Source: Rachicladosporium sp. CCFEE 5018 (lineage: Eukaryota; Ascomycota; Dothideomycetes; Cladosporiales; Cladosporiaceae). Taken from it: a DNA stretch of 64,000 nucleotides. The stretch lies in the NCBI GenBank assembly GCA_002077045.2, contig KZ111152.1:36874-100873 (forward strand), in the 5' to 3' direction. Position 1 is the stretch's first letter, and the number at the start of each line of letters is the position of its first letter. The position numbers and the translations under genes are program-made. This document shows, piece after piece, positions 1 through 11,064 of the stretch. The notes beneath the pieces are model-generated. The model saw only the letters and a program-made list of their open reading frames with translations, was not told the origin of the DNA and made no database searches.

Positions 1-406
1 CGTTCGCGACAGGATCGCTGATACTGGGTGGACTGTTCTTCTACGATATCTGGGCGGTGTTCTTCACGCCGTTGATGGTGACTGTGGCGAAGAATCTGGA
101 CCAGCCGATCAAGCTGCTGTTCCCGCGGCCTGATGAGGCAGGGAAAGATGGAGCTGATCCGGTGAAGAGCTATAGTATGCTTGGACTTGGCGACATTGTG
201 CTACCCGGCCTGGTGATTGGGCTGGCATTGAGATTCGATCTGCATATGTACTACCTCCGAAAGCAGCGATCGGCCACGAAGACCACTGAAACTGGCGAGA
301 CGACCGCAGAGGTGGTGAAGGCTGAGTATACAACAGCAACTGGCCTCTTTGGTTCTCGACTTTGGACTTTCAGCGTCCCAGCTAAGCTCAAGCCTGCAGC
401 TCTGAC
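1..406 (+). repeat. Contig-end overlap, copy 1 of peptidase segment
   Basis: This stretch matches 45781-46186 base for base except at 7 positions (101, 138, 158, 188, 206, 293 and 306). The partner copy ends exactly at an N gap, which is the pattern of two overlapping contigs that were not merged rather than of a genomic duplication. Confidence 0.9.
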
Positions 407-1109
407 AGCAGCAGCTTTCCCAAAGCCGTACTTCATTGCATCACTGATCGGCTACGTGATCGGTATGCTTACCACACTCGGCGTCATGACAGTGTTCCAG
501 CACGCTCAGCCTGCTCTGCTCTATCTCGTGCCCGGCGTGTTGCTTAGCACGTGGAGCACCGCCATCATTCGTGGGGAGCTGACGGAGTTCTGGAACTACA
601 CCGAGGCTGTCAACGGGGAACCCGAAGACACGGATACTGACGCGAAGAAGGCGACGGACGAGCCCGAGAAGGCGAAGTCCGCGACCGATAACCCGTCACC
701 TCTACCCCAGACTTGGTGGGCATGGGCAGGTGAGCAAGTCCTCGGCTCACCGAAAAGCTCCGAGACCAAACGGTCGGATGTCTCGCCGAAAGACGCCGAG
801 AAGTCGGTTTCGACGCTCGAGAAACTTGCTATCGAGGCACCGGATCGGTTGTTTTCACTGGAAGTGACTCGTCATGTGCCATCCGCGCGTGTAAGAAAGT
901 CTGACAGCGATCTCAAGTCACCGGAGCAGGAGGAGATATCCTCGGAGGCGGCGAGTTCGAGTAGCCCGACACCTGTCACGACTTCGGCTTCGGAGTCTGG
1001 GTCTGAGGATGCTGTGCTGGTAGGTCAGGATGACGAGGGAGATGAGGAGGATGCTGAGAGGTATCCGACGAGACGGGTCAATCGGCGAGCAAGCAGGCGT
1101 GTTGGCTAA
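1..1109 (+). CDS. Signal peptide peptidase, C-terminal part (5' end outside contig)
   Basis: This is the C-terminal part of an intramembrane aspartyl protease of the signal peptide peptidase family (A22), which cuts leftover signal peptides in the ER membrane. The frame is open to the first base. Both catalytic-aspartate motifs are visible, YD (FFYDIWAVF) and GLGD (LGLGDIVLPG), followed by the PAL motif (QPALLYLVPG) that supports the active site. A hydrophilic tail of about 160 residues rich in Ser, Glu and Lys follows. Bases 1-406 repeat 45781-46186 with 7 mismatches, so this is the missing end of the gene that starts at 44985. Joined there, the protein would be about 634 residues. Two of the mismatches change an amino acid (Ala/Pro and Ala/Thr). 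Family assignment is secure; the join is inference. Confidence 0.88.
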   Translation, partial: FATGSLILGGLFFYDIWAVFFTPLMVTVAKNLDQPIKLLFPRPDEAGKDGADPVKSYSMLGLGDIVLPGLVIGLALRFDLHMYYLRKQRSATKTTETGETTAEVVKAEYTTATGLFGSRLWTFSVPAKLKPAALTAAAFPKPYFIASLIGYVIGMLTTLGVMTVFQHAQPALLYLVPGVLLSTWSTAIIRGELTEFWNYTEAVNGEPEDTDTDAKKATDEPEKAKSATDNPSPLPQTWWAWAGEQVLGSPKSSETKRSDVSPKDAEKSVSTLEKLAIEAPDRLFSLEVTRHVPSARVRKSDSDLKSPEQEEISSEAASSSSPTPVTTSASESGSEDAVLVGQDDEGDEEDAERYPTRRVNRRASRRVG

Positions 1110-1271
1110 GAATTGAGGAACGGTTACGCGATCCATTTTACGGCTTTGTGCATGAGATACAACTGGTCAGGTAAGGCATGGGTAGGGCTATAGGCGCAGG
1201 TCCGACATAGACATGGCTACAGGCAGCATAGACACGACCATAGACGTGCTTCGGCTTCAAAGAGATAACCA

Positions 1272-2234
1272 TCAGCTAGCGTCCTCCTCAAGCCCTGTAT
1301 CCTCTGTCGTAGCTGACGCCTGTTCTGACCGCAACCGCTCAACATCAGCCTTCCGCTGCAGTCCCTCAGCGCGCTTCCTCTCCCTTCTCACACCCGCAGG
1401 TTCCCACTCATCGCCCTTCTCGCCGTGGCCTGGCTTTGAAGCAGCGTTGAGCAGCGCCTCACGGAACCTCCCCTTCCTCTCCTCGTTCACAACAAATCTC
1501 GCAGTCGCCACCTCGATCAGCGTTCTCAAGTACTGCTCCGTTACCATCAACGACGCCTCGACTGCATCGTCCGAGAAGCCTATCATCGAGTCGAATGCGA
1601 GGCCGGCAGTGCGTACGGCTACCATTACCACGCCATCGGCGTTGATGGAACTTATGCCACTTTCTCGGAAGCCTGATGTGAGGGCTGCTGAGAGGGCGTG
1701 TTGGGCGTGCGAGATGGAGGAGCAGAGAATGTGAAGAATCTGAAGGAGAGATGGAAAAATTAGTACTTACCTGAGCTCATTGCCGGAGCCGGAGTGGAGG
1801 CTTACGAGCGGTTCGAATTTGAGGTGGATGTAACGTGTCCCGTCTACAGATTTGGGATAGGTGACAGACTCGGAGGCGGGTAAGGCGAGTAGACTTCGTA
1901 GAGCGCCATCCTCCTGCAAATCATCCAGTTGCAAAGAATCATGGGATACATAAAGCCACTGCCCACCGCCTTTACCACCCGTAGTCATCTTTTCTGTAAC
2001 ACTGTCGTCCTCAATGCTGAGACTCGACGTTTTGGGTGGTCCTTCTAGGTACACCGCTATACGTCCCGAGCAGCTGCTTGTCGTGACGAATCCTTCGAGC
2101 TCGTTAATCTCGTGTACCAGCTGCCGGATGTTGGGATCGACGGCGCCGATGGGCGAAAGGTCCGAGTAGTCCGAGTCAGGCACAGCAAGCTGTGAGAGAA
2201 TGTGTGCTTTCTTCGCGGTGAACGGCGTGGTCAT
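1272..2234 (-). CDS. TYW3: tRNA wybutosine-synthesizing protein 3 (TYW3)
   Basis: TYW3 is the methyltransferase-like enzyme that acts in wybutosine synthesis at position 37 of tRNA-Phe. Two exons are read on the minus strand, 2234-1806 and 1739-1272, giving 298 residues. The 66-bp intron has a GTAAGC donor, a TACTAAT branch-like site and a CAG acceptor. Splicing there joins KFEPL to ILHIL, the expected TYW3 core; a second GTAAGTA nearby would break the frame. Family marks seen are an N-terminal FTAKK helix, the LSPIGAVD segment, the TSSCSGR signature near residue 55, GGQWLYVSHD, and GFRESG followed by VAVRTAG. The start at 2234 was chosen because the family begins just before FTAKK; an in-frame ATG at 2342 would add 36 unconserved residues. 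The C-terminus is charged. Confidence 0.88.
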
Positions 2235-2702
2235 TCTTGCTGGCCTCCGGCCGCTGCCGTTTGGTATATCGATTCTGTATCCGTCAAGGGTATAGTTGGA
2301 CACGTCCACTGCGCGATAAGGAGAGCAATCTCGCGGCGACAATTATATCACGGTGGTTGTGTCAAATAGCTCCGGCATATGTGAGTCGTGTTGGCGCGGC
2401 CTTCGAGATGAATGCGTATTGCAAATGATCGAAAGAAGATATTCGGAGAATAGCAGCGTGTTTAGACGCGGTAAGCGCGATCGTGCCGTCTGCCGCCGCG
2501 CCTGCCGCGTCTGTTCGTGACGTCCACGTCCAGCTCGCCTTCGGACCCATAGATGTCTTCACAGCATTGAGCTGCTTGGACTCTTGCAGCACATAAGGAA
2601 TCACAGGGCCAAATAGTGAGCATTGCGACGACGCATCGCCCGGACGGCGCATAAGTCCAGTTGCCGCTCGGACCTACGCAGCGGTGAAGCGACCCCGACG
2701 CG

Positions 2703-5700
2703 ATGGCAAGAAAATCGCAGCGTCTGTCGGCAGGCACTCCTGTGTCTGTGAGTCACAAACGAGCTGTGTCCAGGACCGTTGAGACACCTGCGACGGCCAA
2801 GAAAGCAAAGACCGGACGAACTACGAAAGGCGCAGCGACCGAAGCTGAAGACGTCGATCAGGATGCAGAGACATCGCTCTCTGAGCCCGAGGACGACCTA
2901 TCCGAATTTGCTGCCGAAGCCGAAAGTGCAGACGATGACGATCATGTCAAGGACGAAGAAAGCGAAGACGACTACGACAGCGAGGAAGACGCCAAGCCAC
3001 GACGAAAGTCGACTTCCGCGAAGGGCAAGGAACTTTGGCGAGAGGGTGTCAAGGCTGGTCTGGGACCTGGAAAGCAGCTGATTATCAAACGACCGAAGGC
3101 TCGACCTACTGGCAAGGTGCCCTACGCTGATGAAAGGATTCACCCGAACACGTTGCTCTTCTTGGAGGAGCTGAAGGCTAACAATGATCGAGAGTGGTTG
3201 AAGAGTAAGTCGTTCCATGGAGCTCATTATCTTCTGCTGCGACTGGTTCGTCGTGATTGCGAGCCGTTGTCTTGATGCAAGCTACGGTTTCTGGGTAGCA
3301 CAAGCCGGTAGGGGCAGCAGTCTCTTGTCGCTTCAGTACCGCCAATCTCGCCGTTGCGACTACATGAAACTTGGCATTTTGCTCTAAGAGCATTCGCGAG
3401 AGACAGGTCAATTGACCATGCTAGGGCTCACTCGCGGCCTGTAGCCAGTGACTACAATCACACGCCGGATGAGAAGCGCATGGAATGTCATGTATATGAC
3501 GACAGAAGGGAGCACTGTGAAGCTGACATCTCTTTCACAGTGCATGATCCAGACTTTCGACAAGCAGAGAAGGACTGGTTCGGGTTTGTAGAGAAACTGA
3601 CTGAAAAGCTCACCGAGATCGACGATACAGTGCCTGAGCTTCCAGTGAAGGACGTCGTACGATTTGTCGCTGCCTTTACATCGATGCACATGTGCTGACG
3701 ACGCATCAGATATTCCGCATTTACCGAGACGTCAGATTCTCAAAGGATCCTACTCCGTACAGTGAGTCCACCTGCAGCAGTATCGGCCGGGCGGGATCAT
3801 GGCATCAGGCGGTGGGCCGTGCTTGCTAGGCCTGCAGGGTGCATTATGCAGGTTGGAGGCAAAAGGTTGCGAGCGCTAACGCACGCTATCACAGAACCGC
3901 ATTTCTCGGCTGCATGGTGCGTCACTCAGCCCCATACCATGCAGTGATGGGTCAAGCAGAAAGCTAAGCGGCGGCATAGGTCACGAACGGGGCGCAAGGG
4001 CCCGTATGCTCATTACTATGTGCAGGTGTCGCCGAATGATCAGACTTTTGTCGGTAAGTAAGAGTGAAGTTGATGATGTTATTGACACCGAACACGTGAT
4101 ACCACTCGTGGATTGGAGCGACGAACCACTCAATATCCATCATCCAGCACTCCGATGCGGTGGGTGCTCACGCTCCTCCACGGGTGTTTGCCGGTCCATC
4201 GACTCGGGCTTTGGAGCGCGTGACATGCGCACTTCCCTCTGTCACTCGTCCAGAGAACGCCCTCCACCGTATATAGTTGTTCACGTGCGCAATATGTTCA
4301 TCAGCCCGTCTTCATGCTCTTGACGTTTGCGGCACATCCTTCGGGCGCACTATGAGGACAGGCGGCACGATCTGGACTCGGCGCAGGCCTATGGATCTGC
4401 AGGTGCGGAGAAGAGCTTCCGGGCTTCGCGAGCGCGGCGCGCGTTGTATCGTGAGTGGGAATGGAGATCTCCGCACTGGACACCCACCATGTCCTAACTA
4501 AGATCGAACGATCGAGCACTCGAAAGTCGAAAGCAGCGAGTTTGATGAGAGCAGAAGGCGCACTGCAGAACATCGCAACCGACAGTACCACCTCCCGGGT
4601 CGGCGCGCTGGCAGAACACAATGCGCGGGCCTGATCGCTGTCCCGTGTCGGCGTGTCGCTAGCACCCGCCCGTTGGATCATTCCGCACAAGCGTCGATCT
4701 TGATAGACTCTGGTGTTCAGATGCAAAGTAATAGTCCCTTGCTCTTTACAGTGTCGCAAGGAGCCGTAACGGTGGTCGCATGGAGCCGGTGCTGGTACCC
4801 GGAGATCGTCGGCTGGTTGTCTCGGACACTCGGACATCTTGACTGGTCTTCAGCGTCAGCAGAGAGATGGTAGGGAGTGCCAGCGCGCCTGTTCACAGAA
4901 GCATCGATGAAGCGTACTTGAGGTCCTGGTGCGCTTGGCCGTTATCAGCTCTGCGAGAGTCCGCAGGTTCTCGACACGAGATCCACTGGCGCTCTCCGCA
5001 GCCCATGGCTCTGGGATGGGATCTTCGGTGCGCCTGGCCGGCTCGTAATCGCTTGAGGCTCCAGGCACATGCGTGCGAGCCTCCTGGAGCGTACAGACGC
5101 TGGCGCAACAATTGGTGTGAACGTATGCCGTGTGCTATCTGCCTGGCGCATTCTAGCCACGAGCCGGAGTCTGCGGGTACACCTGCTTGCGACACCTTAA
5201 TTGGGCGTGAAGCTACTCTGTTGACCAGCAAAGTTGATGGGTTGGCGCGTGTTCGATCAATACAGGATGCTCTCGGGCGAACGCCCCTCTGAAGATGTGA
5301 CCGTATGCGCGCAAAGCAATGCTTTTGGTGATGCAGGCGGTTTGTCAAGCTGTCGACCATCTGATTTCGTTGACCCGCACGCCTCTCTTGAGAGCGCTCA
5401 TTTCTGTGGTCTGCGGCGAAATGATCCCCCCGACTGGTTGTCTAATACAAGTTCATCTTGTACCTTGGACCCGTTGTACCTAGCCGCCGTGCTCTTCCAA
5501 TGACATTGACGCCTCGCGATGCTTTGGGCAGTAGGTAGTAACGCTGACTGTGATCGTATTAGGTGGCGGGCTTTGGCATCCCGAAGCAGCGCCAACGGCT
5601 GCGATGCGACGCGACATTGATCGACGACCAAATCGGCTGAAGGACATTCTGCTGGAGCCACGAGTGAGAAAGGACTTCCTCAAGAATGCGCCCGCTAGCG

Positions 5701-7191
5701 CACAGAAGGCTGTGAAAGCATTCATCGCAACGAACGATGAAAACGCGTTGAAGACACGACCAAAGGTACGTTACCATTTACTACTCCATTGCCGGTTGTA
5801 TCGTGAGGAGCTTGATCGTCTACTTACGTCGCATTCGGCGACTGGCTCGCGTGCGGGTAATGTAGCTGTGCATGTCCTGTACGCGACAGGTGCTCAGTGG
5901 CAAAGGCAACACATTGTGACTGGCCACACGCATGATGGTGGTCAACAAGGGAAGTACAACAGAGAGATCATGGGGATGGAAACAGCTGCGAAGTGTTGTA
6001 TCCCCCGTCGTCGTTGACAGCCTGTTTGTCCCGCTCTGGGCCGTGTCTGCGCAACGACCCTCCCGCTCGGACGAGCCGAAACATCACGGAGACAACGGCG
6101 ATGCTCGGTCTTGACAGTCCTCACGTGTGCACGTTGCTTCGAGATCGTCTGACCAAGTGACTCGGACTCGACGGTGCTGACATTGCTGGCAAATATGGCA
6201 ATCGGAGAGCTGCACAAGAGCGAGAGCGGCTGACCCTGAGAGCACCCGCACATCTCGCCGCACGTGGAGACGGCGGCTAAGGCGAAATCACCATCCCTGC
6301 CCACCGCGAGTGGCCCCGAAGCTAGAGGTTCCGATCACACGCAAGTCTGGTACACGCTGAAATGGCTAAAAGCTAATGCTCGAAATCGATCACCAAGCCA
6401 CATTCGCTACTCTGGACGCCATGCATTCCATTGAGAATTTGGATCTGATGCTGATTCGTGGACACGATGGTGCAGACGTGGTGACGACTCGCAGAAGGTG
6501 GCTTCTACCCTGCGCAAAACGCCAGAGAACGCCAGGCTAATCAATGCAGTCGTCGCATCACTGTTGCTTCTCGTCGTTATCGATCGCATCTGCTCATCTG
6601 GGCCGTGACCGTCCGTGATCAACACGCTGACCACCATCTTAGGGCTACGCTGCTGATCACCCTGACATTGCTCTCATGCGACTCCGCAACTACACCATTG
6701 GCAGCAAGGTGAGCGATAAGGAGCTCCTGAGTGATGGACTCACTCGTATCACCGATTTGCTTGCGTGCATGAAGCCATTTGTAAGTCTTTCCGTTCCCTA
6801 GGTTCCTGGTGACCCGTTCCGGCGTCCCGGTTGTACCGTGGTTCGCGAAGAATTCTGCGCAGCTTGGGTCATCGACTTTAGCCGCTGAGTCAAGCACTTG
6901 CAACGATCAGAATAACGGTGCATTCATGTTTGTCTCCGAAGACAAAAATGCAGTCGAGCCCTTCCGTCTTTGAGTCCATGACAGGCACGATCACTTGGTT
7001 ACGATCGATCTGAGAAGCTTGATTTGACGTGACTGACATGCGTTGTGTAGATCACCTACCTGAACTCCGTCGTCATGCCCGACGAAGATGCATCGAACGA
7101 GGACGAGGACGACGATGAAGAAAGCCACGGAGCCGAGGGCAGTGGAAACTCTGCCAGCGATGACGATGGCAGTGAAGCGTCCGGGACATAG
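2703..7191 (+). CDS. DUF2461-family protein with very long introns
   Basis: This is a conserved DUF2461 (TIGR02453) protein of unknown biochemical role. I assembled eight exons: 2703-3204, 3541-3656, 3710-3761, 3895-3916, 3980-4053, 5563-5765, 6643-6780 and 7051-7191. They join in frame to 415 residues. All introns are GT-AG, but the second donor is a weak GTACGA. The domain starts near residue 146 (HPNTLLFLEEL) and includes DREWLK, IFRIYRDVRFSKDPTPYK, HFSAAWSR, GPYAHYYVQVSP and GGGLWHPEA. A long acidic, basic-dotted N-terminus and an acidic tail flank it, which suggests a nuclear protein. Intron lengths are 336, 53, 133, 63, 1509, 877 and 270 bp, far above those of neighbouring genes, and one exon is only 22 nt. 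No other gene is convincing inside the long introns. Confidence 0.85.
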
Positions 7192-10145
7192 CTGTCGACA
7201 TCCATAGCCTCTTTGAACAATTCAATCGAACTGTGTCGACTATGCGCGACCAGATCCCGATGCTCCATCGGACTTGAGTCACTCGCTGGCTGGGCAAGCG
7301 AAGATGGCACTTCGGTGGGTGTGGAAGAACAAGTGGAAGCATATCTTGAGCGTCGCAAAGACCAGTGTGATCTATCACAATAGACGCGGAGTGTTGAATA
7401 GGGAATTGATACACGACGTCTTGCCACGGTCTGGCTTGGGTCGTCGCTGCATGGTTTCCGACGGGATGACAGGGGGTCGTCCGACTCGATGAGATGCATC
7501 TCCGCTCATGCGCAAGTCTGAAGAGCCTCATGCTACCATAACTCGTGCCAGCGGTGTACTCCTGCGCCTACTCGACGGCTGGGAGAGAATTTGCAAGGAC
7601 CTCAACGCCCGCTGCCACCGGTGAGGGTTTATGATCCGCACGAGACGGTGATTGCATAGGCCATTCAAAACGCTCGCTGTGAATGCTTGAAGGCGATATA
7701 GTATCATGCGAAGTCGTGCATAATGTAGCAGCCCAACAGGTCACAGCTTCGTCAACAGCCCATGTGCAACATATTACTTGGGTACCAACGAGGCTCCATC
7801 AGGTGGCTTGCTAAGCGAGCCATCCAGTGCCGGATATCGAAAAGCATCGGAGATGAAGATCATCCATTCGACAATGTATCTCGCTGCTTCCATCGATATA
7901 CTGAAGTCGCTTCCAGCGCATACCATTTCAAATATACAATGCAGCCACTGTGCGACATACACGTTGACACAACGCATATCTCTGACCAACATCAAGACTG
8001 GTGCGCCAGCAATGCGCGTCTAGCGAGCCAATCGTACAAGAGTGCAGTCCGTTCGACCCGCTTGTGCTGTGCCGCAATATGCCTAGCGCGACGGCTGACT
8101 GCAGCAGGAGAAGGTCATGTGACCGTGATCGACAGTCAGCAATCGGCGATGGAATGCGGGCGGCGCAGCCTGCTGCGTGAAGGTTGTGGACGCATTTGCC
8201 AGCGCATCGGTACATGTGCAGATGCGGTGCCTTCTGGTAACAATTGTCAGTGTTGATAGCCGGGGAGCATCATGTCTTCGAATTCTGGCGCACGTGGCCA
8301 AATGACGACTGCGATGACCAGGCACAGCGCGAACGCAGGGGATCCATCGCAAGATACTGGTTGCCAATGAGGTGACACGGCTCGTGTCCGACAGCAATAT
8401 TGACATGCTACCGCTCTATCTGGAGTGTGGAATCTGTCAAGCTGGGCTGACAAGTGTAGAAAGCACGACTCTGTCACATAAGGAGCAACATAGCCAAGAA
8501 GGCGACCCGCACCGACGGCTTTCGCGACCGCGGCGTGCCGCATCGAGCCTGCATACAGCAAGTGCACCACCACCACCTGCAGACGCGCCAATAGTCGATT
8601 GCAGGACTGACAGCATCATGCACGCAGTGCATTGAGTTGCGGTCACGTTTGTTGAACGTCCGCAGGATCATGTAGTTGGCGATACGAGGCCAGCCACGCA
8701 TCATATCGTCCGATAGTGCGTGGCATATGCCCTTGTATGTCGGTGTGAGTGCACTGGCACGCATGGATAGATCGGCACACTCGTTTCACCTTGATCGTTG
8801 TTGTAGACTGATGATGTCGCCATCGTGAAGGCAAGATCAGGTGTTGACTCTCCGCCTGACACGATGTGGTCTTGTGGTATCGTAGCCCGAACGAGTCCGT
8901 GGTGGCAATATTGTAGTATTCCTGTGAGAGACACTACAGGTACGGTCGCCTCGTTATATCCATCAGGTCATGGCAAGAACCGGGCCTCGAGCCAGCCCGG
9001 CTGCAACGCTAGCAAGGAGCTCGCGTGGCAACTCGCGAGCTTCGCGGGCCTTCACGGCACATCCGACCCCGAACTAATTTCTGATTTTCTGACTGGCTCG
9101 CATGTCTGGGTCCATTTCTCCTAGTGTCAGCTGGAGGATGTCCACTTTCATGGATGCAGCAACATCGTCTTGCTTTGCAGCGCAGCTTTGCCTTTGACGG
9201 CGAAAGCCTGCCTGACGAATCAGCACCGCGATAGCGTGTTGCGTTCCATGCACCCGTCTCCGCTTTTACGGTGGAGGACTGTCATGCTTCGCCAAGGTGC
9301 TCCATACGAGGGCAAACCAGCAGATCGCAATGATGAGAGAGTGCTAGAAGCCTCGGCAGGCTACTGTATGTAGACGAGAGGCTAAGCCTCGCACGGTCAG
9401 CGTGCCGCAGCAACTTTGGGAGAGGCACAGACGCACGCGTGCATGAAGGAACAGCGGGCGGGTGCATTGGAAGTGTTGGTCTAGCGAGAGTGGTGCGCGC
9501 CGCTGCATCTCGGCAGCATCTGCGAGCTAGCGGCCACGCGTGAGCCCAGTGTCAGCGTTTAAGGGCGCCACTGTGAAAGTCTGCCACTAGAAAGCGGTGC
9601 GCGCACGCTGGGCGATGCTGATGCCGCTTCTCTCCCTCACACTTCCCCCAGCTCACGCTCCTTCGGCTTTGCGCGTCGGGCCTCTGTGGAAGGGACATCC
9701 CGGTCGGAGAACTCTCTTGTGACCGCAGTCAACCATAAGACACACAGACCCCAGCCCCACTGAACCTATCTTGTTTCCCTCTTACTGCAGTGGCTTCTTC
9801 ACCTTGCGCAATCACGACGTCTCCCGCCTCTCACTGCGCTTCGGGCCTTCCTCCGTGCTGTCAAAACGCGCCACGTCATTAACTTTCTGTTGATCACGAG
9901 CGAGTCGAGGCGCACATACATAACATCAAAACTTCCCTCCCTCCGCAACCGCACCACAGCCCGCACCTTGTGTGCACCTTGTACGACATACACGCCAGCT
10001 TCACGACATAATATCCACGGAAACGTCAACCAGGTCAGGCATCATCGCGGTGGCCTTGCGCGCAACTCACATACCGTGGTGCGACTGCCCGAGGTCGCGC
10101 GTGTGAAGTCAACACTTCACCAAATCACCATCACCACCCGCGATC
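7192..10145. other. Long interval with no recognisable gene
   Basis: Nearly 3 kb between the DUF2461 gene and the Zn2Cys6 regulator. Open frames here are short, overlap on both strands and resemble no family I know. The last 500 bases before 10146 are rich in C and T tracts, as expected of a fungal promoter and 5' leader. At 8689-8702 there is a 14-base match to one arm and centre of the palindromic element found at 51-57 kb, but without the second arm. Confidence 0.6.
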
Positions 10146-10964
10146 ATGTATCAAAACCCAGCGCAAACCGCGCAATGGAGTCCAGGCCAGCAGCAGCAGC
10201 AGCAGCAGCAGCAAGCTCAACAACCGCCACCGCAGCAATGGGCGTCACCTCAGCCGCAGAATGGTCAACAGTACACGCCTAGACCGAATCAGGTGAGTCT
10301 GACCTGCCAAGCCCTCTGCTGCATTGCATCTTCAATTCTTGACACCTTCCACCTCCCCCACACTTGCACCTTCACTTCTTTTCCCTTCACCGCAACATCT
10401 TCCACGCACATCTCCATACATGACACATCCATACCCACCCGCCGACATGGGCTCCATCGATCCGCAGCTCGGGCCCGATGGCGATGCTGACATGGAGGCA
10501 ATGAAGCAGATTCCACCCATCTCACAGGCAGTGCCAGCTCAAGGCGGTCCCGCCATGCAGACACTGCAACCGCAACACCCCGACGCATATCGCGCTCTTC
10601 CACCTCCTCACATGTACGGACCGCCGTATGCTCAGCCTCCCATGGGCTACCCTCAACAGCCCGCACCACGCCAGAGGACCGCGATCGCGTGCAGGTACTG
10701 TCGTAGACGCAAGGTATGTCTTCTGAGTCCAAGCGCGTGGCCGTCGCGTCTGCCTGCGACGTGTCATGACATTGCCTCGAGCACCACTGACAATCCGACA
10801 GATCCGCTGCTCTGGCTTCGATCACTCTGAGGATGGTCGCTGCACCAACTGTCAGCGCTTCCAACAAGAGTGTGTCTTCACGCCCGTCTCCGCTCAAACC
10901 CAGGCATTTGTCCCCGCGCATACGGTCTATCGCGGCCAGCAGCCTCCACCCAATACTCAGCTCT
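10146..10964 (+). CDS. Zn(II)2Cys6 transcription factor, 5' part (cut by gap)
   Basis: This is the N-terminal part of a fungal Zn2Cys6 binuclear-cluster regulator. Exon 1 (10146-10292) encodes a start followed by nine glutamines. Exon 2 probably runs 10468-10713 and exon 3 begins at 10802. The first intron (175 bp) has only one usable in-phase acceptor (CCGCAG). The second, 88 bp, splits the zinc cluster between CRYCRRRK and IRCSGF. Six cysteines are spaced as in the family: ACRYC, RC, and then CTNC with QECVF. The sequence stops at the N gap. The same gene continues on contig C (46287-47337), whose first 326 bases repeat 10639-10964. The target genes cannot be told from the sequence. Confidence 0.87.
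10188..10214 (+). repeat. CAG/CAA polyglutamine microsatellite
   Basis: Eight CAG codons followed by one CAA encode nine glutamines near the N-terminus of the Zn2Cys6 regulator. Such tracts are prone to length change. Confidence 0.95.
10639..10964 (+). repeat. Contig-end overlap, copy 1 of regulator segment
   Basis: Matches 46287-46612 with 3 mismatches: one in the intron and two synonymous in the coding part. The partner copy starts exactly at the other side of an N gap, so these are overlapping contig ends. Confidence 0.92.
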
Positions 10965-11064
10965 NNNNNNNNNNNNNNNNNNNNNNNNNNNNNNNNNNNN
11001 NNNNNNNNNNNNNNNNNNNNNNNNNNNNNNNNNNNNNNNNNNNNNNNNNNNNNNNNNNNNNNNN
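10965..11064. other. Assembly gap (100 N)
   Basis: Exactly 100 N, the usual placeholder for a gap of unknown length. It separates the regulator gene from an unrelated partial SNF1 gene. Any reading frame running through it is an artefact. Confidence 0.99.

Noticed and set aside
1764..1771. GTAAGTA donor in TYW3 as the intron start
   Set aside because: It would leave a 31-bp intron and break the frame; the GTAAGC at 1805 gives a 66-bp intron and restores the conserved core.
4054..5562. Possible nested gene within the 1.5-kb DUF2461 intron
   Set aside because: Frames on both strands are short, overlap and show no domain or start context; no transposase or reverse transcriptase motif was seen.
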